Part shown: positions 51,809-60,232 of the stretch, in pieces
Numbering within the stretch: position 1 is the first letter of the stretch
Layout: each line of letters opens with the position of its first letter
Source: RHLJ01 sp040222455
Lineage (GTDB): Bacteria; Bacteroidota; Rhodothermia; Balneolales; Balneolaceae
DNA length: 64,000 bases
Direction of reading: 5' to 3'
NCBI GenBank assembly: GCA_040222455.1
Contig: JAVKDD010000008.1
Location: 253,696-317,695 of the forward strand
Translations under genes and position numbers: made by a program
Notes under the pieces: model-generated
Databases searched by the model: none
What the model was told of the DNA's origin: nothing
What the model saw: the letters and a program-made list of their open reading frames with translations, nothing else

Positions 51809-53047
51809 ATGAAACCTTATCATATTATTTTATTAATCATTCTTATGGGCTTTGGGCTTAACCAAAGAACTACTGCTCAGATTAATATTTCGGGATTAGC
51901 AGATTTCGAAATCAGAATGGCTGGCCATGACTCCTCGCCTTATCTTAATCAAACTCCAGGCAGCGGGTTATCCTTTTTTACTCCAACTATTCGCCTGTTT
52001 TTTTCTGCGAATTTATCAGAACAATGGTTTGTAAATGGATCACTCCAAGCTGACCACTATGAAGGCAAGAAGCTAAGCTCACCCTTCTTTTCTGTTATGA
52101 ATATTAACTGGACTCCCAACTTTGACTCTAAATTTCTAGTTACGGCCGGTCGCTTTGTAACTCCCTATGGTTCCTATTCAACCCGTTTCCTGTCTAACGT
52201 TAACCCATTCGTTCATTTACCACTTTCTCATGCAGGTGGATTGCCTGTTAGTAATCGGTTTGGGCATCTTCAGTACACTATGAATGATCCATCTTCTATC
52301 AAAAACCTCTACGGAGGTGATGAAAAAGGGATAAACATGGTTTATCAGCGGATGTACACGCAGGGAATAAAAGTATCTCATTCATTTGGAGAATCATCAT
52401 GGTTAAGTTTAGATGTTGCCGCTACAAACGCTCCTGTTTCATCTCAACTTGATTTTAACGAACATCAAAATCCCTCCTGGATTGGGCGCGCTGTTTTTAA
52501 ACCCGTAATTTGGGCAGAATTAGGCTTTTCATATAGCAAGGGCGCTTTTCTTTTAGAAGATGAGGCGAATGATACTTTACGAATTTATAGTGATTCTGGA
52601 TATCCAAACACAACTATTGGGTCTGATCTGAAATTCAATTATCGATACTACACTCTGCTAATTGAATGGAACCAAAGCTTTTTTAAGGCTCCATTTTACG
52701 ATCCCACAACATCAACTGCAGCGACAAGTAGAACTGGAAAAGCAACAATTGATCATTTCTCAGGTGAATTTATCTATGATTTCCCATTTGCCGTGGGTGG
52801 TTATGCTGGAATTAGATATGAGCAAATGACTGAGGGAGAAATTGAAATATACAGGAGAGATGCAAATAACGATAAAGTTGATCAATCCTTCACTCCATGG
52901 GTATTTAACCGAGAGCGATTTGAATTTGTAGCAGGCTACAAACTCCAAAGAAACGTGATTTTAAAAATATCCTATTTACTCTCTAGCGATGATGGCGCAA
53001 AGCTAGACGACAACGTTTTTGCGGTCCAGCTAAGCGCATTATTCTAA
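51809..53047 (+). CDS. porin-like outer-membrane protein
   Basis: A 412-residue exported protein with a signal peptide ending TTAQ (about residue 23). The mature chain is a series of amphipathic strands with aromatic residues at boundaries (ISGLADFEIRMAGH, WFVNGSLQADHYEG, VTAGRFVTPYGSYS, ISYLLSSDD) ending ..VFAVQLSALF, a C-terminal Phe typical of outer-membrane barrels. A GRFVTPYG segment resembles porins that carry small solutes. The gene belongs to the cupredoxin-cyclase unit. The cargo is not predictable. It nearly meets the convergent BNR-repeat gene (22 bases). Confidence 0.82.
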   Translation: MKPYHIILLIILMGFGLNQRTTAQINISGLADFEIRMAGHDSSPYLNQTPGSGLSFFTPTIRLFFSANLSEQWFVNGSLQADHYEGKKLSSPFFSVMNINWTPNFDSKFLVTAGRFVTPYGSYSTRFLSNVNPFVHLPLSHAGGLPVSNRFGHLQYTMNDPSSIKNLYGGDEKGINMVYQRMYTQGIKVSHSFGESSWLSLDVAATNAPVSSQLDFNEHQNPSWIGRAVFKPVIWAELGFSYSKGAFLLEDEANDTLRIYSDSGYPNTTIGSDLKFNYRYYTLLIEWNQSFFKAPFYDPTTSTAATSRTGKATIDHFSGEFIYDFPFAVGGYAGIRYEQMTEGEIEIYRRDANNDKVDQSFTPWVFNRERFEFVAGYKLQRNVILKISYLLSSDDGAKLDDNVFAVQLSALF

Positions 53048-53069
53048 TTATAGCAAGAATTTTAGTGCA

Positions 53070-56000
53070 TCAATTCTCAATCGGTACGGTGGGATTTTCA
53101 AATTCCTGCAGAATATTTTCGTACTCACCATTCCAAATTGCATTTAGCTTTTCGAGCTGTACATCCACTTGAGCGCCCAAGTCTTCGAATACTCCATATT
53201 GTTGTGCCGTAGGTCTGCCAAAGCCTGTAGCCACCGTTCCTTTTAGTGACGCTAGCTTATTGTTCAGTTTAATTTGGAAGTTGAGTACATCTTGAGTTGC
53301 TTCTGCTTTTGTTTGTACTAATTCATTCTCAATAGTGGAAAGTGCATCCAACATCGCTTTTGCCTTCTCTTGAAGTTCTTCGTTGTTCTTGGCCTCATCC
53401 ATCATTTCATTGATTTCTGCACGGACTTTTCGAATTCTATTTATGGATGCATGAGTTGTATCGAGTTTTGCATTTATGGTTTGAACCAACTCAAATTGAG
53501 CCACGAAGTCATCCTGTGAAATATCAACTAGCCGAGGGTCTTTCTTTACCTCAAAATCCTGTTCACCAACCATCTCATCGGCAATATACATGCGCACTTT
53601 ATATGTTCCAGGAATAGCATTTGGCCCTGAAGTGTTTCCTGCCCACAAAATCTGCCTTCCGTCAAGATCGGTAACTCCGGGGTATTCTAAATCCCATGAA
53701 AACTTATTCAATCCTGCTTTATCAGAAATAACCGATGAAGGTCGTTGATCTTCTTCTTCATAAAAAAGAGGGGACTCTTTAACGGGTTTATCTCTAGCAT
53801 CTTTTTTACTTGAATATGTTTGAATCACATTATCCCGCATATCCAAAAATTCAAGCTTTATTTCTTCTTCAACATCATTGCCTAGCATATAATAAACAAC
53901 GGCACCTGGAGTTGGATTTTGACCCGTAGTTCCACTTGGGTCGAAGGAGCCACCTCTACCAAACAGATAGGGATCTTCAGGATCAAATAAATGATACTCT
54001 GATTGTGCAATTTCTTCTGTCATTTGATGTAGAACTGGCAAATCATCAAATACCCAGAACGATCGCCCCTGAGTAGCCACAATTAAATCCATATCTCGTT
54101 TATGAACCGCTAAATCTGTAATCGGAACTGGAGGTAGATTCAGCTGAAAATTTTGCCAATTATCTCCCGCATCAAAAGAAATATAAAGTCCGGTTTCTGT
54201 TCCTGCATAAAGTAGTCCGGCTTTATTTGGATCCTCACGAACAACACGGGTAAAATCCATTTCTGGAATTCCGTCTGTGATTTTTTCCCAACTTCGACCA
54301 TAATTTGTAGTTCTATAAATCATCGGTTGGAAGTCGTTGAATTTATATCTGGTAGCTGCGAAATAAGCAGTACCCGCATCATGATGAGAGGCATCGATAA
54401 TACTAATCATTGTTTCAGATAGACCTCTTGGAGTCACATTTTCCCAACTTTCCCCGTTATTTCTACTGATATGAATTAATCCGTCATCCGAGCCTGCCCA
54501 AAGTAAACCTGGTTCTATCGCCGATTCTACAAAAGTGAAAATGGTATTATAATATTCAACTGAAGTATCATCTTTTGTAATTGGGCCGCCAGATTCATCT
54601 TGCTTTGTAGTATCGTTTCTGGTTAAATCAGGGCTTATTTCTTCCCAACTCATTCCTTCATCTAACGAACGATGTACGTGTTGTGAAGTTGAATAAAGTA
54701 CATCTGGGTTGTGCGGAGAAATGATAATCGGAAACGTCCATTGAAAACGATATTTCAAATCTTTAGCGCCAGCACCCATTGGGTTGTCTGGCCAAACATC
54801 AATCCTGTCGCTCAACCCTAGTTCTTTATCATACTTGTTTAAATATCCGCCATAACTTCCACCATAAGTAACATTTGGGTTTTCGGGATCGGGTGCAATA
54901 TATCCACTTTCGCCACCAGCAACTGGCCACCAATCTTCTTCTGAAATTCCACTGCCGCTTGTCCTGCTTCGAATTGCAAAAGTGCTGTTATCTTGCTGAG
55001 CTCCATAAATCATATATGGAAACTGGTTGTCGGTAATAACCTGATAAATTTGTGCTGTAGCAGATGTATAATAGCTCGACCAGCCTTGTCCACCATTGTA
55101 AGTAACCTGTCCTCCACCATCATCTCCAACAATCATTCTTTGGGGGTTATTAGAGGCAATCCACAAATCGTGATGATCAGCATGTGGAGTTCTGATTCTC
55201 GCAAAGGTTTTACCTCCATCGGTAGATTTCCAGAATCCAACATTTAATACATAAACAACATCTTCATTTCCAGGATCAGCGATAACTTTTGAATAATACC
55301 ATGCGCGCTGACGTAAATTTCGGTCTGCACTAACTCGATCCCATGTTTTTCCTGCATCATCAGAGCGGAAAAGTCCACCACCGTTAGCATTTTCAATAAT
55401 TGCAAAAACTCTTTCTGAATTAACAGGAGAAACTGAAACTCCAATTTTTCCAATCAATCCTTTAGGTAGTCCAGGACTTTTCGTGATTTCTGTCCATGAC
55501 TCTCCACCATCAGTACTTCTAAATAAACCAGCCCCTTCGCCACCGCTACTCATTTCCCATGGATTCCTATAAGCTTCCCAAAGTGACGCAAACAGAATTC
55601 GAGAATTGTTGGGGTCAACAGCAATATCAACAGCGCCGGTTTTATTATTTCTGAATAGCACTTTCTTCCAGGTCATCCCGCCATCAGTAGTTTTGAAAAC
55701 TCCTCGTTCTGGATTACCCTCTTCGCCAAAAAGTTGCCCCATAGCAGCTACCCAAACTACATCCGGATTTTCTGGGTGAATCTCGATATCTCCAATAAAT
55801 TGGCTTTTTCCCAAACCAAGGTACGTCCACGTTTTTCCTGCATCCGTTGAGCGGTACATTCCATCACCAGCGCTCATATTGCCTCGAATATCCGTTTCGC
55901 CCATACCTACATAAATTACATTTGGATCGGAATCAGCAACATCAATAGCACCTACTGAACCCGTTTTAAAATAATCATCTGTGATGTTCATCCATGAATT

Positions 56001-56261
56001 CCCACCATCGGTTGTTTTATATACTCCACCGCCTGTGAAACCAGTATAAAAAGTATAGGGCTGTTCATCATGACCAGCTACCGCTACAGAACGACCTCCT
56101 CTAAATGGACCAATATTCCTAAAGGAAAGATCTTTGAGGTGATTTTCGGTATAAGTTGGGGAGTCTGTTTCTGCACCATGTCCGAAAATTTGTGCATTTG
56201 TTGTATCAGAAAGTGAAATGCTTAGAAATAGTGCTAAGCAACCGATGACCAATCGTTTCAT
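53070..56261 (-). CDS. large exported BNR/VPS10-type beta-propeller protein
   Basis: A 1063-residue protein with a signal peptide (about 1-23, ending TNAQ). At least six Asp-box (BNR) repeats are visible, such as YKTTDGGNSWM, YRSTDAGKTWT, FKTTDGGMTWK, FRSTDGGESWT and WKSTDGGKTF, spread over about 60-360; more diverged ones follow to about 720. Residues about 930-1050 are helical and rich in Glu and Lys (a likely coiled coil). Similar proteins are annotated as glycosyl hydrolase or sortilin-like without proven activity. It follows the TonB gene by 94 bases on the same strand, so it might be part of that transcript. Confidence 0.85.
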   Translation of the reverse strand: MKRLVIGCLALFLSISLSDTTNAQIFGHGAETDSPTYTENHLKDLSFRNIGPFRGGRSVAVAGHDEQPYTFYTGFTGGGVYKTTDGGNSWMNITDDYFKTGSVGAIDVADSDPNVIYVGMGETDIRGNMSAGDGMYRSTDAGKTWTYLGLGKSQFIGDIEIHPENPDVVWVAAMGQLFGEEGNPERGVFKTTDGGMTWKKVLFRNNKTGAVDIAVDPNNSRILFASLWEAYRNPWEMSSGGEGAGLFRSTDGGESWTEITKSPGLPKGLIGKIGVSVSPVNSERVFAIIENANGGGLFRSDDAGKTWDRVSADRNLRQRAWYYSKVIADPGNEDVVYVLNVGFWKSTDGGKTFARIRTPHADHHDLWIASNNPQRMIVGDDGGGQVTYNGGQGWSSYYTSATAQIYQVITDNQFPYMIYGAQQDNSTFAIRSRTSGSGISEEDWWPVAGGESGYIAPDPENPNVTYGGSYGGYLNKYDKELGLSDRIDVWPDNPMGAGAKDLKYRFQWTFPIIISPHNPDVLYSTSQHVHRSLDEGMSWEEISPDLTRNDTTKQDESGGPITKDDTSVEYYNTIFTFVESAIEPGLLWAGSDDGLIHISRNNGESWENVTPRGLSETMISIIDASHHDAGTAYFAATRYKFNDFQPMIYRTTNYGRSWEKITDGIPEMDFTRVVREDPNKAGLLYAGTETGLYISFDAGDNWQNFQLNLPPVPITDLAVHKRDMDLIVATQGRSFWVFDDLPVLHQMTEEIAQSEYHLFDPEDPYLFGRGGSFDPSGTTGQNPTPGAVVYYMLGNDVEEEIKLEFLDMRDNVIQTYSSKKDARDKPVKESPLFYEEEDQRPSSVISDKAGLNKFSWDLEYPGVTDLDGRQILWAGNTSGPNAIPGTYKVRMYIADEMVGEQDFEVKKDPRLVDISQDDFVAQFELVQTINAKLDTTHASINRIRKVRAEINEMMDEAKNNEELQEKAKAMLDALSTIENELVQTKAEATQDVLNFQIKLNNKLASLKGTVATGFGRPTAQQYGVFEDLGAQVDVQLEKLNAIWNGEYENILQEFENPTVPIEN

Positions 56262-56355
56262 AAAAAATTGTGTTAGTTAGTTTTGCAGCTTTTTAATTAC
56301 TAAATGTAAGTAATAGAAAGGAAGGAGGGAGAAAAAATTTTTGGGTTGAAAAGTC

Positions 56356-57174
56356 CTAATCAAACACAAATCTAAAGGTAATCGTACCCCATTGAGCTTG
56401 CTGAGGAACACCTCCAGGGAGACGAGAAAAGCGCCAAGTTCGGAGAGTTTTCATCACTTCAGTTTCCAATTCTGGATTCATTTTCCGAAGGGGTATTATA
56501 CGTCCAACCGTTCCATTTGGCCGAACTTCGAAGCGTACGGTAATTACTGCTTCTGTATTAGCATTATTACTCGGAAGAGGCTGAACCATTGGTGCACGCT
56601 CAATATCGCCTTCCCATTTTAGTTCGTATGGGGAGGTTTTTTCATCATCGGTTCCAATTCCCTGGTCTGAATTTTGATCCCCAATCGCTCCATCTGGGTC
56701 GCCACTTTCGTCAGCGCCTTCATTCTGATCTTCCTGTTCTTGGGCTTGAGGTGGAATTTCAATTTCCTCTTCTGGTTCTTGCTCAGCCACTTTAGTAGGA
56801 TCAACTACTTCTGTGTCTGGAGTTTCAATAACTTCATCAATCACCTCTTCAACCTGATCTGGTAAATCAACTGGTTTTATATTTTCTTCTGCCGGAGTTT
56901 GTGGTGTTTCTTCTGGTTCGGGCGCTTCTTCAACAGGGTCTTCTGTTTCTAACTCGGATGGATTTTGACGCGTGGCAACCTGCTCATTCTGAACTTCCGA
57001 AAATTCAGTAAGTCGACCTGTTTGAAATTCACCGAATTCGACCTCTATAAATGACGGGCGGAGGTTTCTACCCATATCAATAGTATACCAAAGAGAGAAA
57101 GCAAGGAGTACTACTGCTATTGAAAGCGTAGCTGTTAGTGCTCGTTGATCATCTTTAGTGAACTGGGTTTTCAT
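56356..57174 (-). CDS. TonB family energy transducer
   Basis: A 272-residue TonB-type protein. One membrane segment lies near residues 13-32 (TATLSIAVVLLAFSLWYTI), then a long Pro/Glu-rich periplasmic linker with V-D-L-P-D-Q-V-E-E and repeated E-E. The C-terminal TonB domain covers about 190-272, with VITVRFEVRPNGTVGRII and MKTLRTWRFSRLPGGVPQQAQWGTITFRF. It couples the proton-motive force to outer-membrane proteins. Its TGA-side neighbour is exbD; the start follows the exbD stop by one base. The energised barrel may be the one at the head of this same operon. Confidence 0.93.
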   Translation of the reverse strand: MKTQFTKDDQRALTATLSIAVVLLAFSLWYTIDMGRNLRPSFIEVEFGEFQTGRLTEFSEVQNEQVATRQNPSELETEDPVEEAPEPEETPQTPAEENIKPVDLPDQVEEVIDEVIETPDTEVVDPTKVAEQEPEEEIEIPPQAQEQEDQNEGADESGDPDGAIGDQNSDQGIGTDDEKTSPYELKWEGDIERAPMVQPLPSNNANTEAVITVRFEVRPNGTVGRIIPLRKMNPELETEVMKTLRTWRFSRLPGGVPQQAQWGTITFRFVFD

Positions 57175-57175
57175 T

Positions 57176-57592
57176 TTATAGTGAACCTTGTTCTGTTGCC
57201 ATTACTAGTTTTAAATTAAGAGCTTTTCCAATATTCAAAACTCGAACTGCATCGTCTACCGTAGCATCTTTATCTGCTCTTAGTACGATTGTACCTTCTG
57301 GTTTAGTATTCCTTGCTTCACGAATAGCACCTGCAAGAGATCCCGTTGCTGTAAGTTCTCCCTCTACATAAAATTGTCCATCTTTGGTAATGGCAACCGA
57401 AATATATTGATTTTCAGCTACTGTACCGCTTTCGGCTTTTGGGATATTCACTTTAATACCAAAATTGGTTACAAAAGATGAAGTTAGCAGAAAGAATATC
57501 AACAACAGAAGTACGATATCTGTTAATGACGACTGTGAAAACAGCGACAAAGGGGTTAAGCGTTTATCTCCTCTTCTAAAATCACGAGCCAT
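57176..57592 (-). CDS. ExbD/TolR family protein
   Basis: A 138-residue protein with one membrane segment near residues 24-43 (LTDIVLLLLIFFLLTSSFV), which carries the conserved Asp that handles protons. The periplasmic part (ISVAITKDGQFYVEGE, TIVLRADKDATVDDAVRVL) is typical of ExbD/TolR. It pairs with the ExbB gene two bases upstream. Which of ExbD or TolR it is cannot be fixed by sequence; the adjacent TonB favours ExbD. Confidence 0.95.
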   Translation of the reverse strand: MARDFRRGDKRLTPLSLFSQSSLTDIVLLLLIFFLLTSSFVTNFGIKVNIPKAESGTVAENQYISVAITKDGQFYVEGELTATGSLAGAIREARNTKPEGTIVLRADKDATVDDAVRVLNIGKALNLKLVMATEQGSL

Positions 57593-57594
57593 AA

Positions 57595-58302
57595 TTAAGC
57601 CTGTTTTTTAGGTGCAGGAGATTGAAGTAAATCAATGAAGTCAGCTGAGGCATTCTCAAGTTCGAAAATGGAGCGGTTGATTTTGCCAAGTAGAAAATTG
57701 TAAAAACCAAAAGCGATCAAACCTACAATCAGACCCGCTGCTGTGGTAATTAATGCTTCCCAAATACCTCCTGCCAATGCGCTGGGGTTTACATTTCCCT
57801 GAAGAGATTGGATATCCATAAAAGCTTCGATCATTCCAGTAACTGTACCTGTAAAGCCGATAAGTGGTGCAACACCAGCAATTGTTGCAAGCCAGTTCAT
57901 TTTCTTTTCAAGGAAAAAAATTTCTTTTTTTCCGGCGTTATCGATAGCATCCTCAATATCACGGATTGGTCGACCTAATCGTTTTATTCCCGCTTTAATA
58001 ATTCGTGCAAGAGGTTTATCGAAATCATCGCAATAGGCAATGGCATCCGACTGTTTTCCTGACTTTAACATTCCTTCTATTGAGCTTAAAAAGCGAGCGG
58101 TGTCGGTTTGTGATCGGGAAAGTGCACTCCACCGTTCAACAATTACATAGATTGAAATCAAAAATAGAATTAAAATCGGAATCATTAACACTCCGCCTTC
58201 AACCATTAAGTCAAAAAAAGAGATTTGATCGGATTGAAGTGCCAGTGAAAGAGAGTCTGCTACTGCGGTAGTGTCTTGCAATAGAAAAAGAGCAATGTTC
58301 AT
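57595..58302 (-). CDS. ExbB/TolQ family proton channel protein
   Basis: A 235-residue MotA/TolQ/ExbB protein with three membrane segments: about 35-54 (GGVLMIPILILFLISIYVI), about 140-160 (WLATIAGVAPLIGFTGTVTG) and about 183-205. The motif GVAPLIGFTGTVTGMIEAF is the family signature. GGIWEALITTAAGLIVGLIAFGFYNFL matches the last segment. It forms the proton channel with ExbD. It lies two bases before exbD and eight bases after the HU/SPOR gene. Confidence 0.95.
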   Translation of the reverse strand: MNIALFLLQDTTAVADSLSLALQSDQISFFDLMVEGGVLMIPILILFLISIYVIVERWSALSRSQTDTARFLSSIEGMLKSGKQSDAIAYCDDFDKPLARIIKAGIKRLGRPIRDIEDAIDNAGKKEIFFLEKKMNWLATIAGVAPLIGFTGTVTGMIEAFMDIQSLQGNVNPSALAGGIWEALITTAAGLIVGLIAFGFYNFLLGKINRSIFELENASADFIDLLQSPAPKKQA

Positions 58303-58310
58303 GTAGATGT

Positions 58311-60029
58311 TTAGTTTGTAATTTTTTTTATAAAATAACTTTGTTTGAATTTTGAATCCATGCTTTCTGATGCAATAGCCGCCTCAGTAAGACTTGCAAA
58401 TTGTCCAATACTCACTCGCCACAACGTTCCATATCGTTCTGAGGCAACTGGGGTTAACAATGCTCGATATCCATCCGCTGTTAGTTCCTGTTGTTTAGCA
58501 AAAGCATTAGCTTCAATGCTTAACGAATACAGAACAATTGTATAGCCATCGTTTGCGCTTTCATTAACAACTCCATTCATTCCATATTTATTTTGATCAA
58601 CAGGAACTTCTCTTGATGTATTTGAAACCGGTACTGTTACTGGTACTTCCGTTACCTCTTCTTGTTCCTGAGCTGGCGGTGGTGTAACAGGATTAGTACT
58701 TTCCTGCTCCACGGGAGGTTGTTCCGTATTTTCGACTTGTACTGGAGGAATTACTGGCGGCGGAGTAACAACTGTAATGTTGGTTGCAACCTGTGGTGTA
58801 ATTCCCGGAATATTAATAATACTAAAATAGCCTAAACCTACCGTGCTACCTGTTACTAAAACGAGTGCTAATACAATCCAAAGCCAAACGGGAGCTGGTT
58901 GCGGCTCTTTCTTCGGTGTTTCTGGCTTTTCTTCCTTTGGCTTAGTCTTTGGCTTTTCTTTTTTTGTAGACTCAATTCCGGATGAAATATTTGTAATTAC
59001 AGGAACAATATCCTCAGTTTCATCTTCTTCCGTTTCATTTGAAATATCTTCCTCTAAATCCAGGAAAGGATCATCAAAATCTTCAAGGTCGATGTCTTCT
59101 GCCTCAACTTTATCTTCAAAAACTCTTTCTTCATCTTCAGAAATAAGTTCATTAAGGACTTCATTTACAGTCTCATCTTCCGAATCATCGCTTTCACTTT
59201 CTTGAAAGGAATCTAAATCAAACTCCTCATCTAATTCGTCTTCTTCACCAAATACATCCGTTAAATCTTCGTCTATTAAAACTGCTTCCATCTCGGTTGC
59301 TGGAATTTGGGGAGCTTCCTCAGCTATTAAACCAGAAGATTCGTCATCTAAATCCGAGCCAGATTCTTCGCTATCGTTCTCACTCTTTTCAGTTCCCTCA
59401 TCATCCTCGCCAAAAATATCATCGTCTTCTGGTTCATCCATTTTCTCATCGCTTACTTCGCTATCAGGCTCAGAAAACTCTTCTCCCATTAAACTGGATA
59501 ATAGCTTGTTTGCTCCCTTGTCATCTTCTTTATGAGCTTCAATGCCCCATTCTTCAGGACCTGGTTTAAACTCTTCTTCTTCACCGTCAAAACTTTTTGT
59601 TGATTCAACTCCAAAAATTAAACTCTCTTCACGATCATCTTCCTCTAATGAATCATCTTCAAAATCTTCTACAAGTCCTGCAAAAGGATCTCTAGAGGAT
59701 TCTGTTTCTGACTCAAGTTCTTGTAGGTCAGAAAATGGGTTGTCTTCAGGAACCTCCTCTTTCTTAATCTGTTCCTCTTCAAGTACTATGGGTTCCATAC
59801 CCACATATTTAAAATTGATTTCGGTTTCTAATTCTTTAGAAGGAATAAATAAAATTCGGTTTCCAATACCGCTAAAAATACCAAATCCGTCAATTTCGTA
59901 CGCTTCTCCATCTTTAATGGCTTGATTAATTTCATTGGTTAACTCAACAATGTATTTTTCTACATTTTCAGGTTCAATCCCTGATGTTTCTGTAAGTAGT
60001 TCTAAAAATTGGTTATGATCTATATGCAT
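58311..60029 (-). CDS. membrane protein with N-terminal HU-like domain and C-terminal SPOR-like domain
   Basis: A 572-residue protein with an unusual layout. Residues 1-75 look like an HU/IHF-type domain (LTNEINQAIKDGEAYEIDGFGIF, the beta-arm-like part, ending in NFKYVGMEP). Residues about 80-340 are extremely acidic. A single membrane segment lies near 383-405 (VWLWIVLALVLVTGSTVGLGYF). A Pro/Val/Gln-rich linker follows, then a SPOR-like domain at about 495-572 (GYTIVLYSLSIEANAFAKQ, LWRVSIGQFASLTEAAI). With the N-terminus inside the cell, the HU-like part faces the cytoplasm and the SPOR part faces peptidoglycan. The order with exbB/exbD/tonB is striking. Confidence 0.85.
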   Translation of the reverse strand: MHIDHNQFLELLTETSGIEPENVEKYIVELTNEINQAIKDGEAYEIDGFGIFSGIGNRILFIPSKELETEINFKYVGMEPIVLEEEQIKKEEVPEDNPFSDLQELESETESSRDPFAGLVEDFEDDSLEEDDREESLIFGVESTKSFDGEEEEFKPGPEEWGIEAHKEDDKGANKLLSSLMGEEFSEPDSEVSDEKMDEPEDDDIFGEDDEGTEKSENDSEESGSDLDDESSGLIAEEAPQIPATEMEAVLIDEDLTDVFGEEDELDEEFDLDSFQESESDDSEDETVNEVLNELISEDEERVFEDKVEAEDIDLEDFDDPFLDLEEDISNETEEDETEDIVPVITNISSGIESTKKEKPKTKPKEEKPETPKKEPQPAPVWLWIVLALVLVTGSTVGLGYFSIINIPGITPQVATNITVVTPPPVIPPVQVENTEQPPVEQESTNPVTPPPAQEQEEVTEVPVTVPVSNTSREVPVDQNKYGMNGVVNESANDGYTIVLYSLSIEANAFAKQQELTADGYRALLTPVASERYGTLWRVSIGQFASLTEAAIASESMDSKFKQSYFIKKITN

Positions 60030-60031
60030 GA

Positions 60032-60229
60032 CTACCCCTTTTGTTCCGCTTTAAATTCGATAGTATCTCTCGGAGGCTTCATTACCGTAGTTCCATCGGC
60101 TCTTTTCTCTTGTTTTTGATTATAGTGAACCGATTTAAATGTTCCCAAATTTTCAATTTCTATTGTGTTTTTCATAATCACTTGATCACGAATTACTATC
60201 CCAAAAGCCTTTAAAAAATCTTTAGTCAT
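60032..60229 (-). CDS. short HU-like DNA-binding protein
   Basis: A 65-residue protein with the HU/IHF pattern: MTKDFLKAFGIVIRDQVIMKNTIEIENLGTF is helix plus first strand, then VHYNQKQEKRADGTTVMKPPRDTIEFKAEQKG, with the PPRDTIEF of the DNA-binding arm. HU proteins are about 90 residues, so the N-terminal helix is short. It starts three bases after the barrel gene and ends two bases before the HU/SPOR gene, so it is translated with them. A partner role to the HU-like domain of the next protein is possible. Confidence 0.82.
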   Translation of the reverse strand: MTKDFLKAFGIVIRDQVIMKNTIEIENLGTFKSVHYNQKQEKRADGTTVMKPPRDTIEFKAEQKG

Positions 60230-60232
60230 AGT

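Noticed and set aside
59542..59925. Ser-rich plus-strand frame opposite the acidic region of the HU/SPOR gene
   Set aside because: The Ser richness is the antisense reading of Glu/Asp codons (GAA, GAT), so it is an artefact.
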